A DNA stretch of 64,000 bases from Plecoglossus altivelis (Eukaryota; Chordata; Actinopteri; Osmeriformes; Plecoglossidae): NCBI GenBank assembly GCA_036571765.1, contig BROE01000018.1, forward strand, positions 15,732,313 to 15,796,312, read 5' to 3'. A model generated the notes under the pieces. It saw only the letters and a list, made by a program, of their open reading frames with translations, was not told the origin of the DNA and did no database searches. A program made the position numbers and the translations under genes. Shown in pieces: positions 30,301 to 44,098 of the stretch (position 1 is its first letter; each line of letters opens with the position of its first letter).

Positions 30301-32797
30301 GATCGTTGCACTGTTTTGCGTTGGAAAAGGATCGCACTGCATCAGTAGTATTTGCGAAGGAAAATCGGCAATTGATAGTGGACGGGATGTCCGTGTTGCA
30401 ATGGCAACAGTAGTCGTAATAGCTCAGGAGGTTTAGCCAGCGGTTCTCTGTGCCAGGCTGCTTATCCTAATCCTCTCTCCTTGGTAGCTTTGATACCTGG
30501 GAAACCTTTCACCTACATATCCCTGGTCAGATCCCATCTCGGGCCACGTTGCTTTGTGACTGATCATGTGATCGTTGTAACTGATCATGTGATCACCTTA
30601 TAGCCTCAAGAAATGACCCAGAGACATCACTCTTTGTCCAGGAGTCGATCAACTCAACCTCACTCATGACCGCTACAGTACTGCCCTTCAAGCACGGGGC
30701 TCCGAGCTACAGCGAGGAACAGGACGTGCGCTAATCGGAGAAAGAGCCTCGCTCATTAACAGCTCAAATCACGTTCCCCCAAGAGCACATGAGACATGTT
30801 GCTTTCAGTTAGCCCAGAGCGTTAGGAAACCTAAGTATCCTTCGGTGCGTTTGCTTTCATGTGCCCTCTAGCTAGCTTCATCGGGAATGTCTCCAGTGCA
30901 TGGCTGTTGTTTTCTCTATGGGCTTGGCTCACACCTGATTCTGAACAAACAGTTCCCCTCTCAGACAGTTACTGTAAACCCAAGCCCCTCATCTCGACCA
31001 ATCAGAGGGCAGTGTGCCAATAACAGGGTAGCCCCTCCCCCCAGCCTCTCCTCCTTCCTCCACAAGTGAAATGGTTCAGGGATATGTGGAAAACAGATCA
31101 TGTATCTTGTCAGGGGCTATCATGGTATTTTTGTTGAGGGAAACTGATTTTTCAGGAGTTTTCAAGGTTGTATATTCTTATTTTGACATTTTCGTAGCCA
31201 AATGGAAATGAATCTGAAATCCAGTGAGACAGTATGCCTAAGATGTTTGTTTTCTATTCTTAAATAGCAGTTTCTTTTTAGGAACGCCATGTTCCCATGC
31301 AGACAGACCACCTTCCTAACAGAGTGGGCACATGGCTCGTGAAACTCTACCTGCACGTGCACGTACTGTACATACAGTTAAAATACCAACATATCAAATT
31401 GTTAAAGGGTGTGAATCACTGACAGTCAGCAAATTTTCCCTCACTAAAACTATGACAGTATGATACCAAATGTACCGCTTCTGCACATCCTTTCGAAAAA
31501 GGCCGTGTCTAATTTCCGCGTTTGACGTAACAGCAGCTTAGTACACAATGTACGTTCACATCCTAGACGCGACTGCAGACCGTTGCACTGTACAATAACA
31601 AGGGAAGAGAACTGGGACAAAGTTCACTGCGTAGAGTTGCAATAACCAGGCCAGAGAACTATGCCGTTGACCTGCGGGAGTGGACTGTTGTATAAGCCAT
31701 TCAGACCGTGTTATTGTGGCGCCTTTGGCACTTCAGTCTCCGAATCATAAAATACGTTTGTGATAACGGTTCCAAGAACATTCATCACCCTATTCAAACG
31801 AGATGAGACGTCCTGATACAGGGGCCATACGTTCACGCGTATGTGAGTTCAAGTTCAAGTTGTCGGAGTTTGCGCTTACCAGCTTTGGACCAGCTGTACA
31901 GACGGTGTAGTTAGCAAGCGATCTGGTAAAAGGTTGATCTCTTTCATGATGTTGGACAACCGGACAGGGAGCTCTTGACGAAGGAAAGCAAACGAGGTCT
32001 TCTCACAGGCATTAGTGGAACCTGGAGATGGTGTGGAAAACATTAATAACTGTGTTCATGCATTGGTAACCTACAAATAATTCATATTAAACTTCTGGCT
32101 TTTTACCATTGGTCTTAAGCATACATTAGATCCCTTTGAGTGATGCATGTAGACCTACATATGCAATGTGCAACAGGTAAGTTGACAAGTAACATACTGG
32201 TGCTAGTATCAGTCATGCTAATCAATCGCGTATAGGATAATTACTGCGTTCAACATAAATGACTTTCTACGGCCTTCAGAGAAGGAGATAAAAAAATTCG
32301 CATTAGTCTAACTTCAGCTATGCAAGAGTCATCATGTTTCTCCTGATCGTAGACAAGTTCCATATATAACAGCTGTGATCTGCAGTGTTCGCTTCTAAAT
32401 GGGATTCGCGACAACATCCATACAGCTTCAAAAACATCCGATATATGCGTCGTCAGATGTGATTAGATTGTATTTATATCATCATCTACATATGCATGGC
32501 CTCCGAGCCAGAAAAGGTGGTTTGATATTCTGCAATTGAACCATATTTCATATAAATGCCCCCCCAGTGCGCCCCCAAACTGCAGATAACTGACAACGTA
32601 AAATCTGTGGTACCCATACAGTGAGTTAAGTATCATGCCTAGGATTATTAACGAAATGAGAATATTGTAGTCTACTCACCGAAATCCAAAAACTGCTTCA
32701 TTGACAGAGGCGATGGGGAGAATTTAGAGAAATGATCAATGTGCTTTGGCACATTGGCCAAAGCAGCATTCTTCATTAGAAACCTGACAAACTTCAT
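26188..32797 (-). CDS. pdk2: Pyruvate dehydrogenase kinase, mitochondrial (PDK2-like)
   Basis: Phosphorylates and inactivates the pyruvate dehydrogenase E1-alpha subunit in the mitochondrial matrix. It is a GHKL-type ATPase fold, not a Ser/Thr-kinase fold. Exons: 32680-32797, 31880-32021, 30137-30208, 29869-30053, 28894-28983, 28619-28696, 28292-28368, 28076-28174, 27183-27303, 26669-26782, 26188-26331. The N-terminus MKFVRFLMKNAALANVPKHI and SPSPLSMKQFLDFG are PDK2-type. RNRHNDVVPTMAQG carries the conserved His. N-box FELFKNSMRA has E251, K254 and N255. G1 is DRGGGVP, D290. G2 is AGFGYGLPISRLYARYFQGDL. The C-terminus has VERLPVYNK and ADDWCVPSKEP. Anomaly: exon 27183-27303 is 121 nt and shifts the frame before the G2 exon; it also lacks the usual YSTAPTP lid segment. 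PDK3 or a second pdk2 paralogue is possible, but sequence and synteny favour pdk2. Confidence 0.92.
26476..26615. repeat. 20-bp minisatellite (gtgtgtgcagggtgggaagg) in pdk2 intron
   Basis: About seven tandem 20-bp units in the last pdk2 intron, followed by a (G)n run at 26626-26639. Confidence 0.92.
26960..27172. repeat. Compound (GT)n/GTGTAGGGTGCGT repeat
   Basis: GT-rich tract of about 210 bp in the pdk2 intron, ending only about 10 bp from the donor of exon 27183-27303. Confidence 0.9.
27308..27353. repeat. (AG)n microsatellite
   Basis: About 23 perfect GA dinucleotides, placed as the polypyrimidine tract (minus strand) immediately before the DRGGG exon acceptor at 27303/27304. Confidence 0.95.
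27354..28075. other. pdk2 intron, nothing recognised
   Basis: Intron before the DRGGG exon. No gene or repeat apart from the (AG)n. Confidence 0.6.
28984..29868. other. pdk2 intron, nothing recognised
   Basis: Intron between exons 28894-28983 and 29869-30053. Contains poly-G runs at about 29001-29016 and 29770-29794. Confidence 0.6.
30209..31879. other. pdk2 intron, nothing coding recognised
   Basis: 1.7-kb intron. A short tandem repeat of actgatcatgtgatc at about 30558-30594 is the only structure noted. Confidence 0.6.
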
Positions 32798-33477
32798 CTT
32801 GCAAGTGATGGGAATTTCCGAATCTCTGTATGAAATAAAACACCAAAGTCCTTTTCAAGCACGATGTCTGTTCTCTTTAGTTATCTGACAGCTACCAATA
32901 TTTGATTTCTGGAGATTCCGATGGTGGATGAAGTCTAGAAGTATTCTTCTCTAGCCAAAGGGGCGGTCCATTGCGGAGAAACTGACCAATAGGATTGCGT
33001 GGTGGGCAGTTCTTGGAAATGCTCCAACAAAATACTGTCAACAAGCAATTTGTTGACTGCAACGCGTGACGCCGCTGAAATGTAAGATGTCCTTTCCAAC
33101 ATGAATGGAAAATAAGTTTACTACTGACAGCCTCATTACAAAACACAATTTATTGTGTACTATGAAAACTGCTGGACATATTTTGAGAAGGGTGTCTTGA
33201 CAGAGTGGGAATTTTGAATTAGGCTAAATGTCTTAGAATGCATGTCCTAATAGGTCTTTAAAGAATAACGGACACAGTATTGACCCACAACTGTGTCTTC
33301 AGCCATGGAATCACCACCTGCACACCATTAGACCAACAACACGAGCCCCACCATATAGCCTCGATCAAACAGATTATTAATATATGCATTCAGTCAGGGA
33401 GCGTGGAAGTCGCGAGGCAAACTAGAATACGACTTTTAGTTTGGTCAACACTTATGTATACAGAGAAGCTTGTTGTG
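32798..33477. other. pdk2 5' flank (leader and promoter region)
   Basis: Sequence upstream of the pdk2 start at 32797, up to the assembly gap. No TATA box in an obvious place. Part of the leader and promoter may lie in the gap. Confidence 0.5.
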
Positions 33478-34015
33478 NNNNNNNNNNNNNNNNNNNNNNN
33501 NNNNNNNNNNNNNNNNNNNNNNNNNNNNNNNNNNNNNNNNNNNNNNNNNNNNNNNNNNNNNNNNNNNNNNNNNNNNNNNNNNNNNNNNNNNNNNNNNNNN
33601 NNNNNNNNNNNNNNNNNNNNNNNNNNNNNNNNNNNNNNNNNNNNNNNNNNNNNNNNNNNNNNNNNNNNNNNNNNNNNNNNNNNNNNNNNNNNNNNNNNNN
33701 NNNNNNNNNNNNNNNNNNNNNNNNNNNNNNNNNNNNNNNNNNNNNNNNNNNNNNNNNNNNNNNNNNNNNNNNNNNNNNNNNNNNNNNNNNNNNNNNNNNN
33801 NNNNNNNNNNNNNNNNNNNNNNNNNNNNNNNNNNNNNNNNNNNNNNNNNNNNNNNNNNNNNNNNNNNNNNNNNNNNNNNNNNNNNNNNNNNNNNNNNNNN
33901 NNNNNNNNNNNNNNNNNNNNNNNNNNNNNNNNNNNNNNNNNNNNNNNNNNNNNNNNNNNNNNNNNNNNNNNNNNNNNNNNNNNNNNNNNNNNNNNNNNNN
34001 NNNNNNNNNNNNNNN
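33478..34015. other. Assembly gap (538 Ns)
   Basis: Run of N. Right flank resumes in gagaggagatctctctcc, close to GA-rich microsatellite at 34150-34300, so a repeat probably broke the assembly. Confidence 1.
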
Positions 34016-34163
34016 GAGAGGAGATCTCTCTCCACAGACGAGAGAGATGAATGATCTTGATGAACAGTTTTGTAATTCCACTGTTGCTTTTGCAATATGA
34101 ACATTTGTTCTTTTATACCAAAGAAGCTCATTCAGTTAAATTGAATTGAGAGACACACACAGA

Positions 34164-34195
<32 letters not shown>

Positions 34196-34396
34196 CAGAG
34201 AGAGAGAGAGAGACACAGAGAGAGAGACAGAGAGACAGACAGACAGAGAGAGACAGAGAGAGACAGAGAGAGACAGAGAGAGACAGAGAGAAACAGAGAC
34301 AGTGAGCAAGGATGGCATCTATTAATAGTGAGTGAACAAACAACCTCAAATGGAATATTCTAGACTGATGTCACCTGTCAAATTCAAGTGTTTATG

Positions 34397-34437
<41 letters not shown>

Positions 34438-35014
34438 AAGTACGCATGTACTTTCCACTACAGAGAAGATTACAGACCAGGCCAGACAGTTTAGTGTTGT
34501 CCACTGAACCTCCTTGATTTGACCCAGAACACTAGCATTGGCAGACGAGAGTGACTGTGCTAGTGAAGGGAGAGCAGTGCTCTGTAAACATCGGGGCTGC
34601 GTTGGACAGTTAGCCTTAAAAGCAGAGCCCCAGGCAATGGTGGAGCGCAAGAACACATAATCATTGACCGATTTCACCATCACAATATTAGAGGGTTTAA
34701 TAGACCAGCTTACACACGGAGAGCCAGGCCTACACTTCCTACACCACCTTGACCCTCCGTAAGAGGTCATCTAAACAGCATGGGGGGGAACAGCTGTGTG
34801 GTTTTGATGACATCACAGGTGTTGGAGCGCGCGGGTCCATCTTGGTGTCCTCAGAACGGTCGAGTCAGCGTTGTGCTGATTGGTCGACGGCCGCTGCTGT
34901 TCCGGGCCAGCGAGCCTCAGAGGACTTGTTGGTCCAAGCGCTGCTGGGAAGATGACGAACCAGATCTGAACGGAATCGTGATTCGCGCTCGTCGCTTTCC
35001 AATGGTGCAATACA

Positions 35015-35168
35015 GCCTGTTCACCTGTTCAACTGTTCGCCTGTTCACCTGTTTGCCTGTTCAACTGTTCGCCTGTTCACCTGTTCGCCTGTTCACCTGT
35101 TCGCCTGTTCGCCTGTTCGACTGTTCGCCTGTTTGACTGTTCGACTGTTCTCCTGTTCGCCTGTTCAC
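35015..35168. repeat. Short tandem array ctgttcgcctgttcacc
   Basis: About 17 units of a 9-bp motif (ctgttcgc/ctgttcacc) in 150 bp. Confidence 0.88.
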
Positions 35169-35604
35169 CCGATCTTCGTCCCTGTCAGCGTGTTGAAATG
35201 CGTGGTCAGCACATGTCTGATGACATGCTAGGATGTGAAACCGCGCAGGGTCATTCTACGCTGCGTGCAGTAAAAACGTGTCTTGACCGAGAAAGACATT
35301 TCAGATGGGTTTTTTTGTTCCTTGTGAAGTTGAACTCACGTGACCTGGGCTAGCATGTTCATGGAAAGAGACGACTGGAGCCTTGCATTCCCACATTCCT
35401 CTTTCCCAGAGCTTAATTTAGTCTGTTTACATGTTGTGGACCTGTTGGGGTCAACTGGACATCAATCAGTTTGGAGGCCCCTGTTGGACAGCCAACACAT
35501 GTGATGTTGTGTTTCCAGTGAGTGTGGGTGTTGTGTCTGTGTGTGTGGCTGCGCTTGTGGGTGTATTCACTGCTTGACCTCAGAGATTTGGAGTCCGGTC
35601 TGTT

Positions 35605-35835
35605 AACTAACCAGTAAGATAACCAACCAGTGAGTAAACTAACCAGTCAGTTAACCAAACAGTCAGTCAGCCAACCAGTCAGTAAACTTACCAGTCAGTA
35701 AACCAAGCGGCCAGTTAACTAAGCAGTGAGTAAACTAACCAGTCAGTTAACTAACCAGTCAGTCAGCCAACCAGTCAGTAAACTTACCGGTCAGTAAACC
35801 AAGCGGTCAGTAAACCAACCAGTCAGTAAACCAAG
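35605..35835. repeat. Tandem array of ccagtcagtaaac-type 12-bp units
   Basis: About 18 degenerate units (aaccagtcagtt / aagcggtcagtaaacc). Confidence 0.88.
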
Positions 35836-36266
35836 GGTAGTGGAAAACCCCCCCAATATATATGTATTACGGGCCGCACAGTCCCGAACAGATGTTGTCG
35901 GATGTCAAAAGGAATGGATAAGGATCGCCCTCTGCTGTTATGAATACACTCAGTACACTCTTCACTCTGCAGCCGACAGTTGGCCAGACTTTTGCTCCGC
36001 TACTCAGCATGTTGAAACATCTCATGCTGCTCTATTTAATGTGAAGCAGTTACGTTGCGATGGCTCCCCCTAGCGGTCTCAGTAGGCAGTGCAGTTGGTC
36101 CACAGCCTCAGACCAGGAACCCAGCTGCTCTCTGCAAAACTGGACTGACCTGATTGGAAACTGGAAACTCCTCCGGATCCAAATTAAGACTGTCAGGCTC
36201 TGGAAGCACAAGTGGCATATTTTAGTTCAGCTGCAGAGATTGAAAACTGGGATGGGAAGAGAGCGT

Positions 36267-36312
<46 letters not shown>

Positions 36313-38352
36313 AGAGAGAAAGAAAGAGAAAGAGAGAGAAAAGTTAACAGGGTGAAGGTCAAGTAACCTATTTATATCTAACAAAGTTCCGCTTTTTACA
36401 ACCCATTTCCAACTCTCTTGAACATGACTTGACATGTTTTCATCATACAGTCAGCATCTCGGATCATGGATCACGGAAGCAAGATAGCGGGCTTTCTTCT
36501 GATATTCATTTCCTGACACAAAATCACAGGAAGCTCGGGCCGCTTATAACAGGATCCCATAATCCTATGAATATGGAGCAGATGACACAGTAACTTACCT
36601 CGACAATATAACGCTAAGCCCCGTGGCACAGCTGGGCACGGCCAGTGAATGCTGCTCTCTCCCATAATTGAGATTAAATGAATCATCAATCTATTTATAC
36701 AGTAATCTAATTGCGATTTGACGTCATCATTTTCTGTGTCAGAACGGGAGAGGTGTATTTCTTGGGCTGATGCTGGCAGTTATGCAACGAGCCAGCAAGC
36801 TAAACGGTCCATAAGGTGAGTTATTGGCCATTTAACACGTTAGCGCCAACCAAATGATCAGAACATGTGCTACATTTGTGCCTTTTTTCTTGTTCTTCAA
36901 AGCCAACTCTCGGTTTGAGGCTTTGTAGTGGTGCTTTTCGTTGTTCCCAACCCCCCCCCCCTCCCCTTTTCGCCTTCTCCTCCATCCTCTTGAAAAAAAA
37001 CCCTTCTCTGCACATCAGACAACGGAGATGGTAGACGGGTTGGGGAGGGGAGGGGAGGAGAGAGAAGAGAGAGGGGGGGCGTAGCTAGCGACAACATTCA
37101 CAACCCAACCACCGCTGATGTTAGCCGCAAATGAACGGCGATGACCCTCTTTTCTCTCAATGGCTTTCTCGCTGCTCCCCGGAAAGGCTCGTAAGTAGCT
37201 TTGTTCACATATTCGTGTCTGACATTGATGGCTATTCATTTGCCGCTGCAGGATTGTTCAGTTATCAGATTTCGGATTTCAAAGCGGCGAGATGTCTAAG
37301 GTGCTAAACTCAATGTTTTGGTTGAGAGCAACAGAGCGCGTAAGGGTGGTGTACTCGCTGTCCAGCCATGTTGTACAGGTTACAATACAAGTGAGATCAC
37401 CACAGCAACAAACGAGGACAGTCTTTACCGCAAGCTACTTGATGAGCTGTGCTTGTTGGTTGGAAGCTACGCATTCTCTTGTTTAGCAGTGGTGTGTTGT
37501 CGCTATACTGTAGTATATAGCACCTTCCTGCCACTGAAAATGATTTGTTTGTGTGAACTTACGTTGTGAATAAATCTTATTCTGATTCGGTTTACCGAGC
37601 CGGAGCGTTGTAACGTTCATCAGATCAGCACCACAGTACTGGACAGCAACCTCGCTGCCCTCAAAATGGCTTTTGTCGAACTTGTGCCGTCCACATTCCG
37701 ATGGTGCTGAGAGATGATGTTCTCCAGCTATCACACGAGAACAAGATGGTTGAGAAATCAAAACAGTAGGCCCACATGTTGTGACTGAAAATTCATTTTA
37801 GCCACTGGTATTATGCATTCAGCCAACAGGAAATGGATGTTCATGCATTTTAGCTGAAGATGCAGCTGGATTTTCGAGACAAGCATCCTACATAACTAAG
37901 TTCCTCTACTGACAACCCCCCCCCCACTCCAGATTCTTTTCTTAACCTGACACCAAAAACCATCTGTAACGTGAACTAGCCTTGCTGACCCTGAACTCGT
38001 TAGAAACAGGCTGATTCAGTCGAATCAGATAAATGGATTCGTCTCCACCGAGCAGGAGAGTATATCTTGCTGGCAACCATGAGTAATAGACTGGCCATTA
38101 ATCGACCCGGTTGAACCAGACACGGGAGGGGACAGCAGCATGCTGTATCCACACCCAGATCATCTCCGGTGGGGGTTGCCTGAGGGGATCTCTGGGGTGA
38201 GGGAAGAGCCAGGATTGGGCATCCAGCCTGGCCCAGATTAGGATTAGACAGTATGAATGATGTGGCATCAGTTTAGTCACCGCCTCATTCTACAGATGAA
38301 AGTTACCCTACTTTCGATAGCTACGTCTTGCGTCACCCTAGATTTTGCGGGG

Positions 38353-39061
38353 TTTTTTTTTTTTTTTTCGGACTTGCATGTTTGTAGAGATGCAAATTTG
38401 GATCCTTTTTACGATACGTTTTGTATATTTAAACACTTTTACTTGTTGACTTTCCAAGTCATTCCAGAGTATTTAATGGACAGGTGTTGAAAACTCGCTT
38501 GAGAAGGGAGAGACGATGGTTAAGGCTTCGAGTGTGAATCTGATGGTGTGTGGGTTCCTCAGGGCTAAACAGCTGACCTCCCTCATAACTGGTCTCACTG
38601 TAAATTGTATATTTAGTTGTAACTTACTTATCCTTGTTTTTGAATGACACTGTGGTGTTGCAAGTCCCGTAACCGTTAGCAACCACATTCGCTCCTGTTC
38701 AACTAGACACAGGAGGGTCTTAGTCATGCTAGCAGTCTTTTTCTGTGGGCCCAAATGTGCTACTTAAGTCTCTAATCTCGTCAGGAAGTTTAAAAGCGAG
38801 TACGAGTCATCTTTTGGATCTTGCTCTTTGTTGATGCGATGACTATAAGCTTTTATAGATGTTTCAATGATGGATAATAAGGAGAAGAGCCCTATTATAA
38901 ATTGTCTGTGTAAAACAAGTGGGGGGAAATTACACCTCCATATCCAATTTTCTATTGTTTAGTTCTGAATAAATATAAAAATTTCAAAATAATGTTGGCG
39001 TTTTGTCATTTATTCAGAACCATGCCTGGATTGGATGCAATGCTCAAAACATGCAGCTTAA
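38353..39061 (-). repeat. ~700-bp inverted repeat, left arm (poly-T start on plus strand)
   Basis: Reverse complement of 47586-48284. Read on the minus strand it starts at ttaagctgca, passes gcatggttctgaataaatg and ends in a 16-A tail. A 282-nt stretch (38473-38754) translates identically in both arms. The A-tail in both copies, at the same end of the unit, is compatible with a retroposed unit. Confidence 0.93.
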
Positions 39062-40928
39062 GGTCTCCCGTGCTCTGCTATGATCTCTCAGGAGGTCAGT
39101 GAAGCCGTTCCAGCAGGCTCAAGCCTGTTCTGCCCAGAGCACAATAGAACAGGCCCATATGTCACTGTCACATGGCTAATTCATACATTAATGTTCCTCC
39201 GATCAGCAGAAATGGACTGCGTTACCCACGATGCCCTCTGGCAAAACGCTCCACCAACGCACTGCAGAGCTCCGCCGTCAACCACAAAGGAACCGCAAAT
39301 GTTTTTCCTGCGGTTCAGCGCGTGGTTTCAAAAAAACGGGCGATCGCGGTGGGCGATGCGAGTTTGCGTCACGCTCCTTCTCGTGTCATTTCGCACAGAG
39401 AGAGAGTTCCTGAGGTAAGACATGCTTCTACCGCCCTGGTGCGACCGCATCTTTGGGTTGTGCGTTTGGCTGTCAGGTACTAACGAACGCCGTGTGACAG
39501 CATGTTGGCGTGTCTGAGTTTGGCGTGGGTAGTATTAAAAGGTAAACCCTTGACCCGTCCTGCCTCAACACAAACAGCCTTCAGGCAACAGAGGAAACAT
39601 GTATAAACTACCTGCATCATAACTCCTGAATAAATCCTGCCCAGATCACCATTACAATCATCACAGTATCAGTATGGTAACGTAGTGTGTTATTATCATG
39701 TTATGACAGTTGTTTTTTAATGGGGATTTAAAGATCCTGCTCATGAATATTCATGAGGTGCAGCTCAGCTGTCCTCGTCGACCCTCCGTCATCCTATTGG
39801 CGCCAGCTGCCGTCCAATCCCGGCTGTGAAGAAGCGATACATAGCAAACAGAACGGTTCTGGCAGGAAGTGCGGATGCCTGGCTCGCTAAACGGCGTGTC
39901 GGTGCCGACAGCGATGTGTCCGTCTGAGAGTAGGTGTGCGCGTGGGTGGCTTGGACAGGGAGACAATGGTGCCGCCCACCTGAAATGGTGCGCTGACCAC
40001 TGTCTCAGATGTCTGCGGCAGGGAAAAGGAATGTTTCCAAGCGCGTCGGCTGGACTGGTCACGTGTGGTCGGGTTGGCGTGATGACAGTCTCACAGCTCC
40101 GTGGAGGTGGAGAGCAGGACCCTGTTGGTGGAGGTCTCTATCTCAGGGGGAGGGAGGGGAGGGGGAAGGGCAGGCGGGAGGGGGAAGGGAGGGGAGGGGG
40201 AAGGGCAGGGGGAGGGCTATATGTGGAGATGCGAGCTGCGGCGAGATGATTCAGTAGCCTGCAGCCGTCCACCATGCTAGAAGGACCAGACCAGCAGATC
40301 CTTGTACCTCATCATGCACACTGTCGAGTGTAAACTGTGCACTCCGACCGCTCTCATGGTCATCTGAAAGAGTCGCCTGCCGGCCCGGAACGCCGCACGA
40401 GGAAGCTTCCGTCGCCATGGCAACAGCCAATGAGCAGCGGGCAGGAAGGATGTGGCAGATGGACTGGCCAGTAGAGACAGTCACCCCACGCAGTGCCCGC
40501 TATGACCGGGGATGGCGTTTGGCAGTTGGCACGTTCGTCCCACACAGTGGTTCCTGTGGGCGGAGGCTGTCGACCCAGCCAGGCCCCCGCTGTTCAGCCA
40601 TTTGAGGCTCATTATTACCCCCCTGCTGGGGGGGGGGGGTGCTGGGGGGGAGGCGGAGAGAGTCACCGTCCAAGAGGGTGGAACCAACATCCAACATGAC
40701 CGCTGGTGGGTGACGTCAGTCGCTATGATACTGTAGAGGAGGCTGTGTGACTCTCTGCTGTGTGGTTATAGGGTCTGTGAGGTTAGGATCAGGCCCTGTC
40801 TATCTGTGGACTATAGTTGAGTCTTGACAAAGGTGATACCACCTAAACCATCAGTTAGTTACCAGGTAACCAGTGAGGGTGGGCTTTCTCTCCTTGTTAC
40901 CCAGGTAACCAGTGAGGGGGGTGACAAC
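39062..40928. other. tbkbp1 5' flank
   Basis: Non-coding. GC-richer from 39800, with a GGGGAGGG-rich patch at 40148-40210. A direct repeat of taaccagtgaggg (40866-40879 and 40903-40918) lies just before the first coding exon, and ttacccag at about 40900 is a plausible 3' splice site for a split leader. Confidence 0.45.
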
Positions 40929-43058
40929 ATGGAGTCTCTGTTTGGAGGAGAGCTGGGTCTGCTAGGTGGAGGGGAGGGGCTCAGGGACGACGGCTGTGGA
41001 GTGGGCGTGGTCTGGTCGGCCCCGCCCCTTCAAGACGACATGTACCCGGCCTCCCACTTTGCCCTGGCGGCGGCGTATCACGACATCAAGACGCGGCTGG
41101 CCAGCTTGGAGCGAGAGAACAGCAGCATCAAGAGGAAGTTGAAGAACTACGAAGTCAAGGTAGGTTCCGGAAGCCAGTCTGAAGCTCTCAGTGACACATA
41201 GGCTGCACGTCATCCTAGTCCAACTAACACACCAGCTGACACCAAGGTTTCACTGCCTTAATTCTCTCCCTGAAATGTTGATCAATCCTAATGCCGACAA
41301 CTGAACTAGGACGAGTCCATGCCTGATCCTCAGGAAGGAAGACGTTTCCTCGTCTGTCTCTCATCCTTTCATGTCTCTTCTCTTTGTCTCTTTTCCACCA
41401 TGTGATCAAACCCACACACTTCCTCCTGTTCCTTTTCTACACCTCTTTCATCTTTCCAACCATTCTGTCTCTAATGTCCTCTCCTTTTTCCTCTCATCTC
41501 TTCCCTTTTCCTCCACTGCACTCCACTCCCCTCCCCCTCTCTCTCCCTATCTCCTCTGCCTGTCCCCTCCCCCCCCCCCACACACATTCTCTCACACACA
41601 CACAACACCCTCAACCTGCCCCTACCTTCACCTCGCTCCTCACCCTTACCCTGCACCTCCACACTTTAACCCAGCACCCTGCACCTCCATACCCTAACCA
41701 TGCTCCTCCACACGCTAACCCTGCTCCTCCACACCCTTCCTCCTGCAACCCTGCTCCTCCACACTCTAACCCAGCACCCTGCACCTCCATACCCTAACCA
41801 TGCTCCTCCACACCCAAACCCTGCACCCTGCACTTCCACACCCTAACCATGCTCCTCCACACCCAAACCCTGCACCCTGCACTTCCACACCCTAACCATG
41901 CTCCTCCACACCCAAACCCTGCACCCTGCACTTCCACACCCTAACCATGCTCCTCCACACCCAAACCCTGCTCAGTCCACCTCTACCAGCACCTGCCACT
42001 TCCACACCCCCTACTAATGCTCCTTCCACACCCCCCTAACCCTGCTTCCGTCCTCACCCTAACCCTGCACCTGCGCACATTCCTCCACACTCTAACCCAG
42101 CATCCCTGCACCTCTCACACTCCTCCTTACACCATTAGACTCTCCCACACCCTAACCTTGCCCTCACACTCCTCAACCCTAGCACCTGCCACTTTTCCCA
42201 CCCTAACATTATTTTGCTCCTCCCCACCCTAACCCCTCCCTCCTCCACATCGTCTAACCCTGCACCCCTTCACCTCCACACCTCGTAACCCACACCTGCA
42301 CTTCCACACCCTAACTATGCTCCTCCACACCCTAACCCTGCACCCTGCTCCTCCACACCCTTACCCTCTCCTCCTCATCCTCCACATTCCTCAATTCCTC
42401 ACCACCCTCACCCTCACCACCACCCATCTCCTTCACACCCTCTTAACCCTCGCTCCTCACACCCTTCCCTAATCCTCATCCCTCGCATCTCCACACCCGC
42501 TTCCCTTGCACCCTCCACTACTTCTACCACCCAGCACCCTGCTACTCTCCCACACCAAATACCTGCACATGCACGCTCATACCTCTAACCAGCACCCTGC
42601 ACCTCCTCCCTAACCATGCTCCCTCCCACCCTTAACCCTGCACCTGCTCCTCCAACCTTACCCTGCACCTCACACTTTAACCCCGACCCTGCAACCTCCC
42701 ACACTGCTCAACCCCCAGCACCTTGCACCTCCCCACACTCTCACTCCAGCACCTGCAGTTCCCACACCCCTCTACCATGCTCCTCCTCCGCTAACCTTGT
42801 CTCTTCCCCCACTCAACTGCATCCTCTCGCACCCTCACCACTCTAACCCAGCACTCCGCCCTCCAACCCTCCTTCAACACACTCCTCCCACCCCTAACCC
42901 AGCCTCCTGCCTCCTCCGACTACCCTTACCTGCATTCGCTCCAATCTCCCCTCCAGTCAACAGGTTAGACACACACACACACGTACATACATAGACAGGT
43001 TAGACACACACATACATACACAGAAACAGGTTAGACACACACACATACATAGAGACAG

Positions 43059-43096
<38 letters not shown>

Positions 43097-44098
43097 TACA
43101 TACATACATACATACACAGAGACAGGTTAAACACACACACACATACACACACAGAGACAGGTTAGAGTCTAACCTGTCTCTGTGTGTGTATGTGTGTGTG
43201 TCTAACCGTTAGACACACACACATACACACACAGAGACAGGTTGGACACACACACACATACACACAGAGACAGGTTAGAGACACACACACACACATACAC
43301 GGAGACAGGTTAGACCAGGGGTGGGCAAACATTTTGACCTCGCGGGCCACATCAAGTGTGTGCAAACCTCACAACACAGTAAGCATACACAAATAAATGT
43401 ACAACCCGATTTATTAATAGTGCGTACTGAGGACTGTGTCTTTCAAATGTGCAAAATAGCCCTTATCCTGTTGGTACGTTTGTCTCAATGAATATGCAAG
43501 ATGGGGCGTTTACACACTATTTTACACGCAATACTGAAAGGCGAAAATGTAAAGCTATTGAAATAGCACACGCAATGTGATTTATCAAACCTGGAGACTG
43601 CGTCTGTTTTTAATAAGTTTCAATTGAAGGTGCAAAGTTAAAGAAATCAACATTTATCGAAAAACATGTTCAAAACGTATTATTACCCAATTAAATACTG
43701 AAGCTCAATCATTTCCAATCGTGTTAAATCCCGTAAAATCATGGACGGATTGTCCTGACCAAGCGCTCTACAAACTCACCACGGACGCCTACACCTTCAC
43801 GCCCAAACAGTCCACGTGTACCGTCGCCAAGCGCACAGAGACAGACTGTATTAAATATCCTACCTGCAGCAGGAACTAGAAGTGGCTCTTTAAATTGAGA
43901 GCGATGCGCGGCGTGTTAATGAAGCTACTGTACCACTGCTGTGCGTAAATGTGCACATTGCTCTGAGGGGAAACGCGGGGGAAAGCGAACATTAATAAGG
44001 TTCTTACTATCATTTGGACAAGTTCGACGGGCCGGATTAAAAAGCCTTATGGGCCGTATATGGCCCCGCGGGCCGTGGTTTGCCCATGTCTGGATTAG

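Larger units (their letters stand above)
34016..38352. other. Intergenic between pdk2 and tbkbp1
   Basis: No confident gene. Holds (AG)n at 34156-34300 and 36273-36340, (GT)n at 34400-34436, a Cys/Thr-codon-like ctgttcgcctgttcacc array at 35015-35168, a ccagtcagtaaac array at 35605-35835, a CTCF-like motif on the minus strand at 36063-36076 and a possible LINE 3' tail (gtgaataaatcttattctg) near 37566-37590. A CpG-richer patch at 37080-37200 ends in a good donor (ggctc|gtaagt at 37194) and might be a non-coding first exon of tbkbp1. Confidence 0.5.

Noticed and set aside
33280..34131. Large open frames across 33478-34015
   Set aside because: They consist of the assembly gap translated as X.
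39869..40257. Gly/Arg-rich plus-strand frame before tbkbp1
   Set aside because: Composition follows from a GGGGAGG-rich tract. No homologous motif or start context.
41600..42960. Interstitial telomeric repeat (ccctaa)
   Set aside because: ccctaa occurs once per ~20-50 bp inside a longer unit. There is no (CCCTAA)n run.
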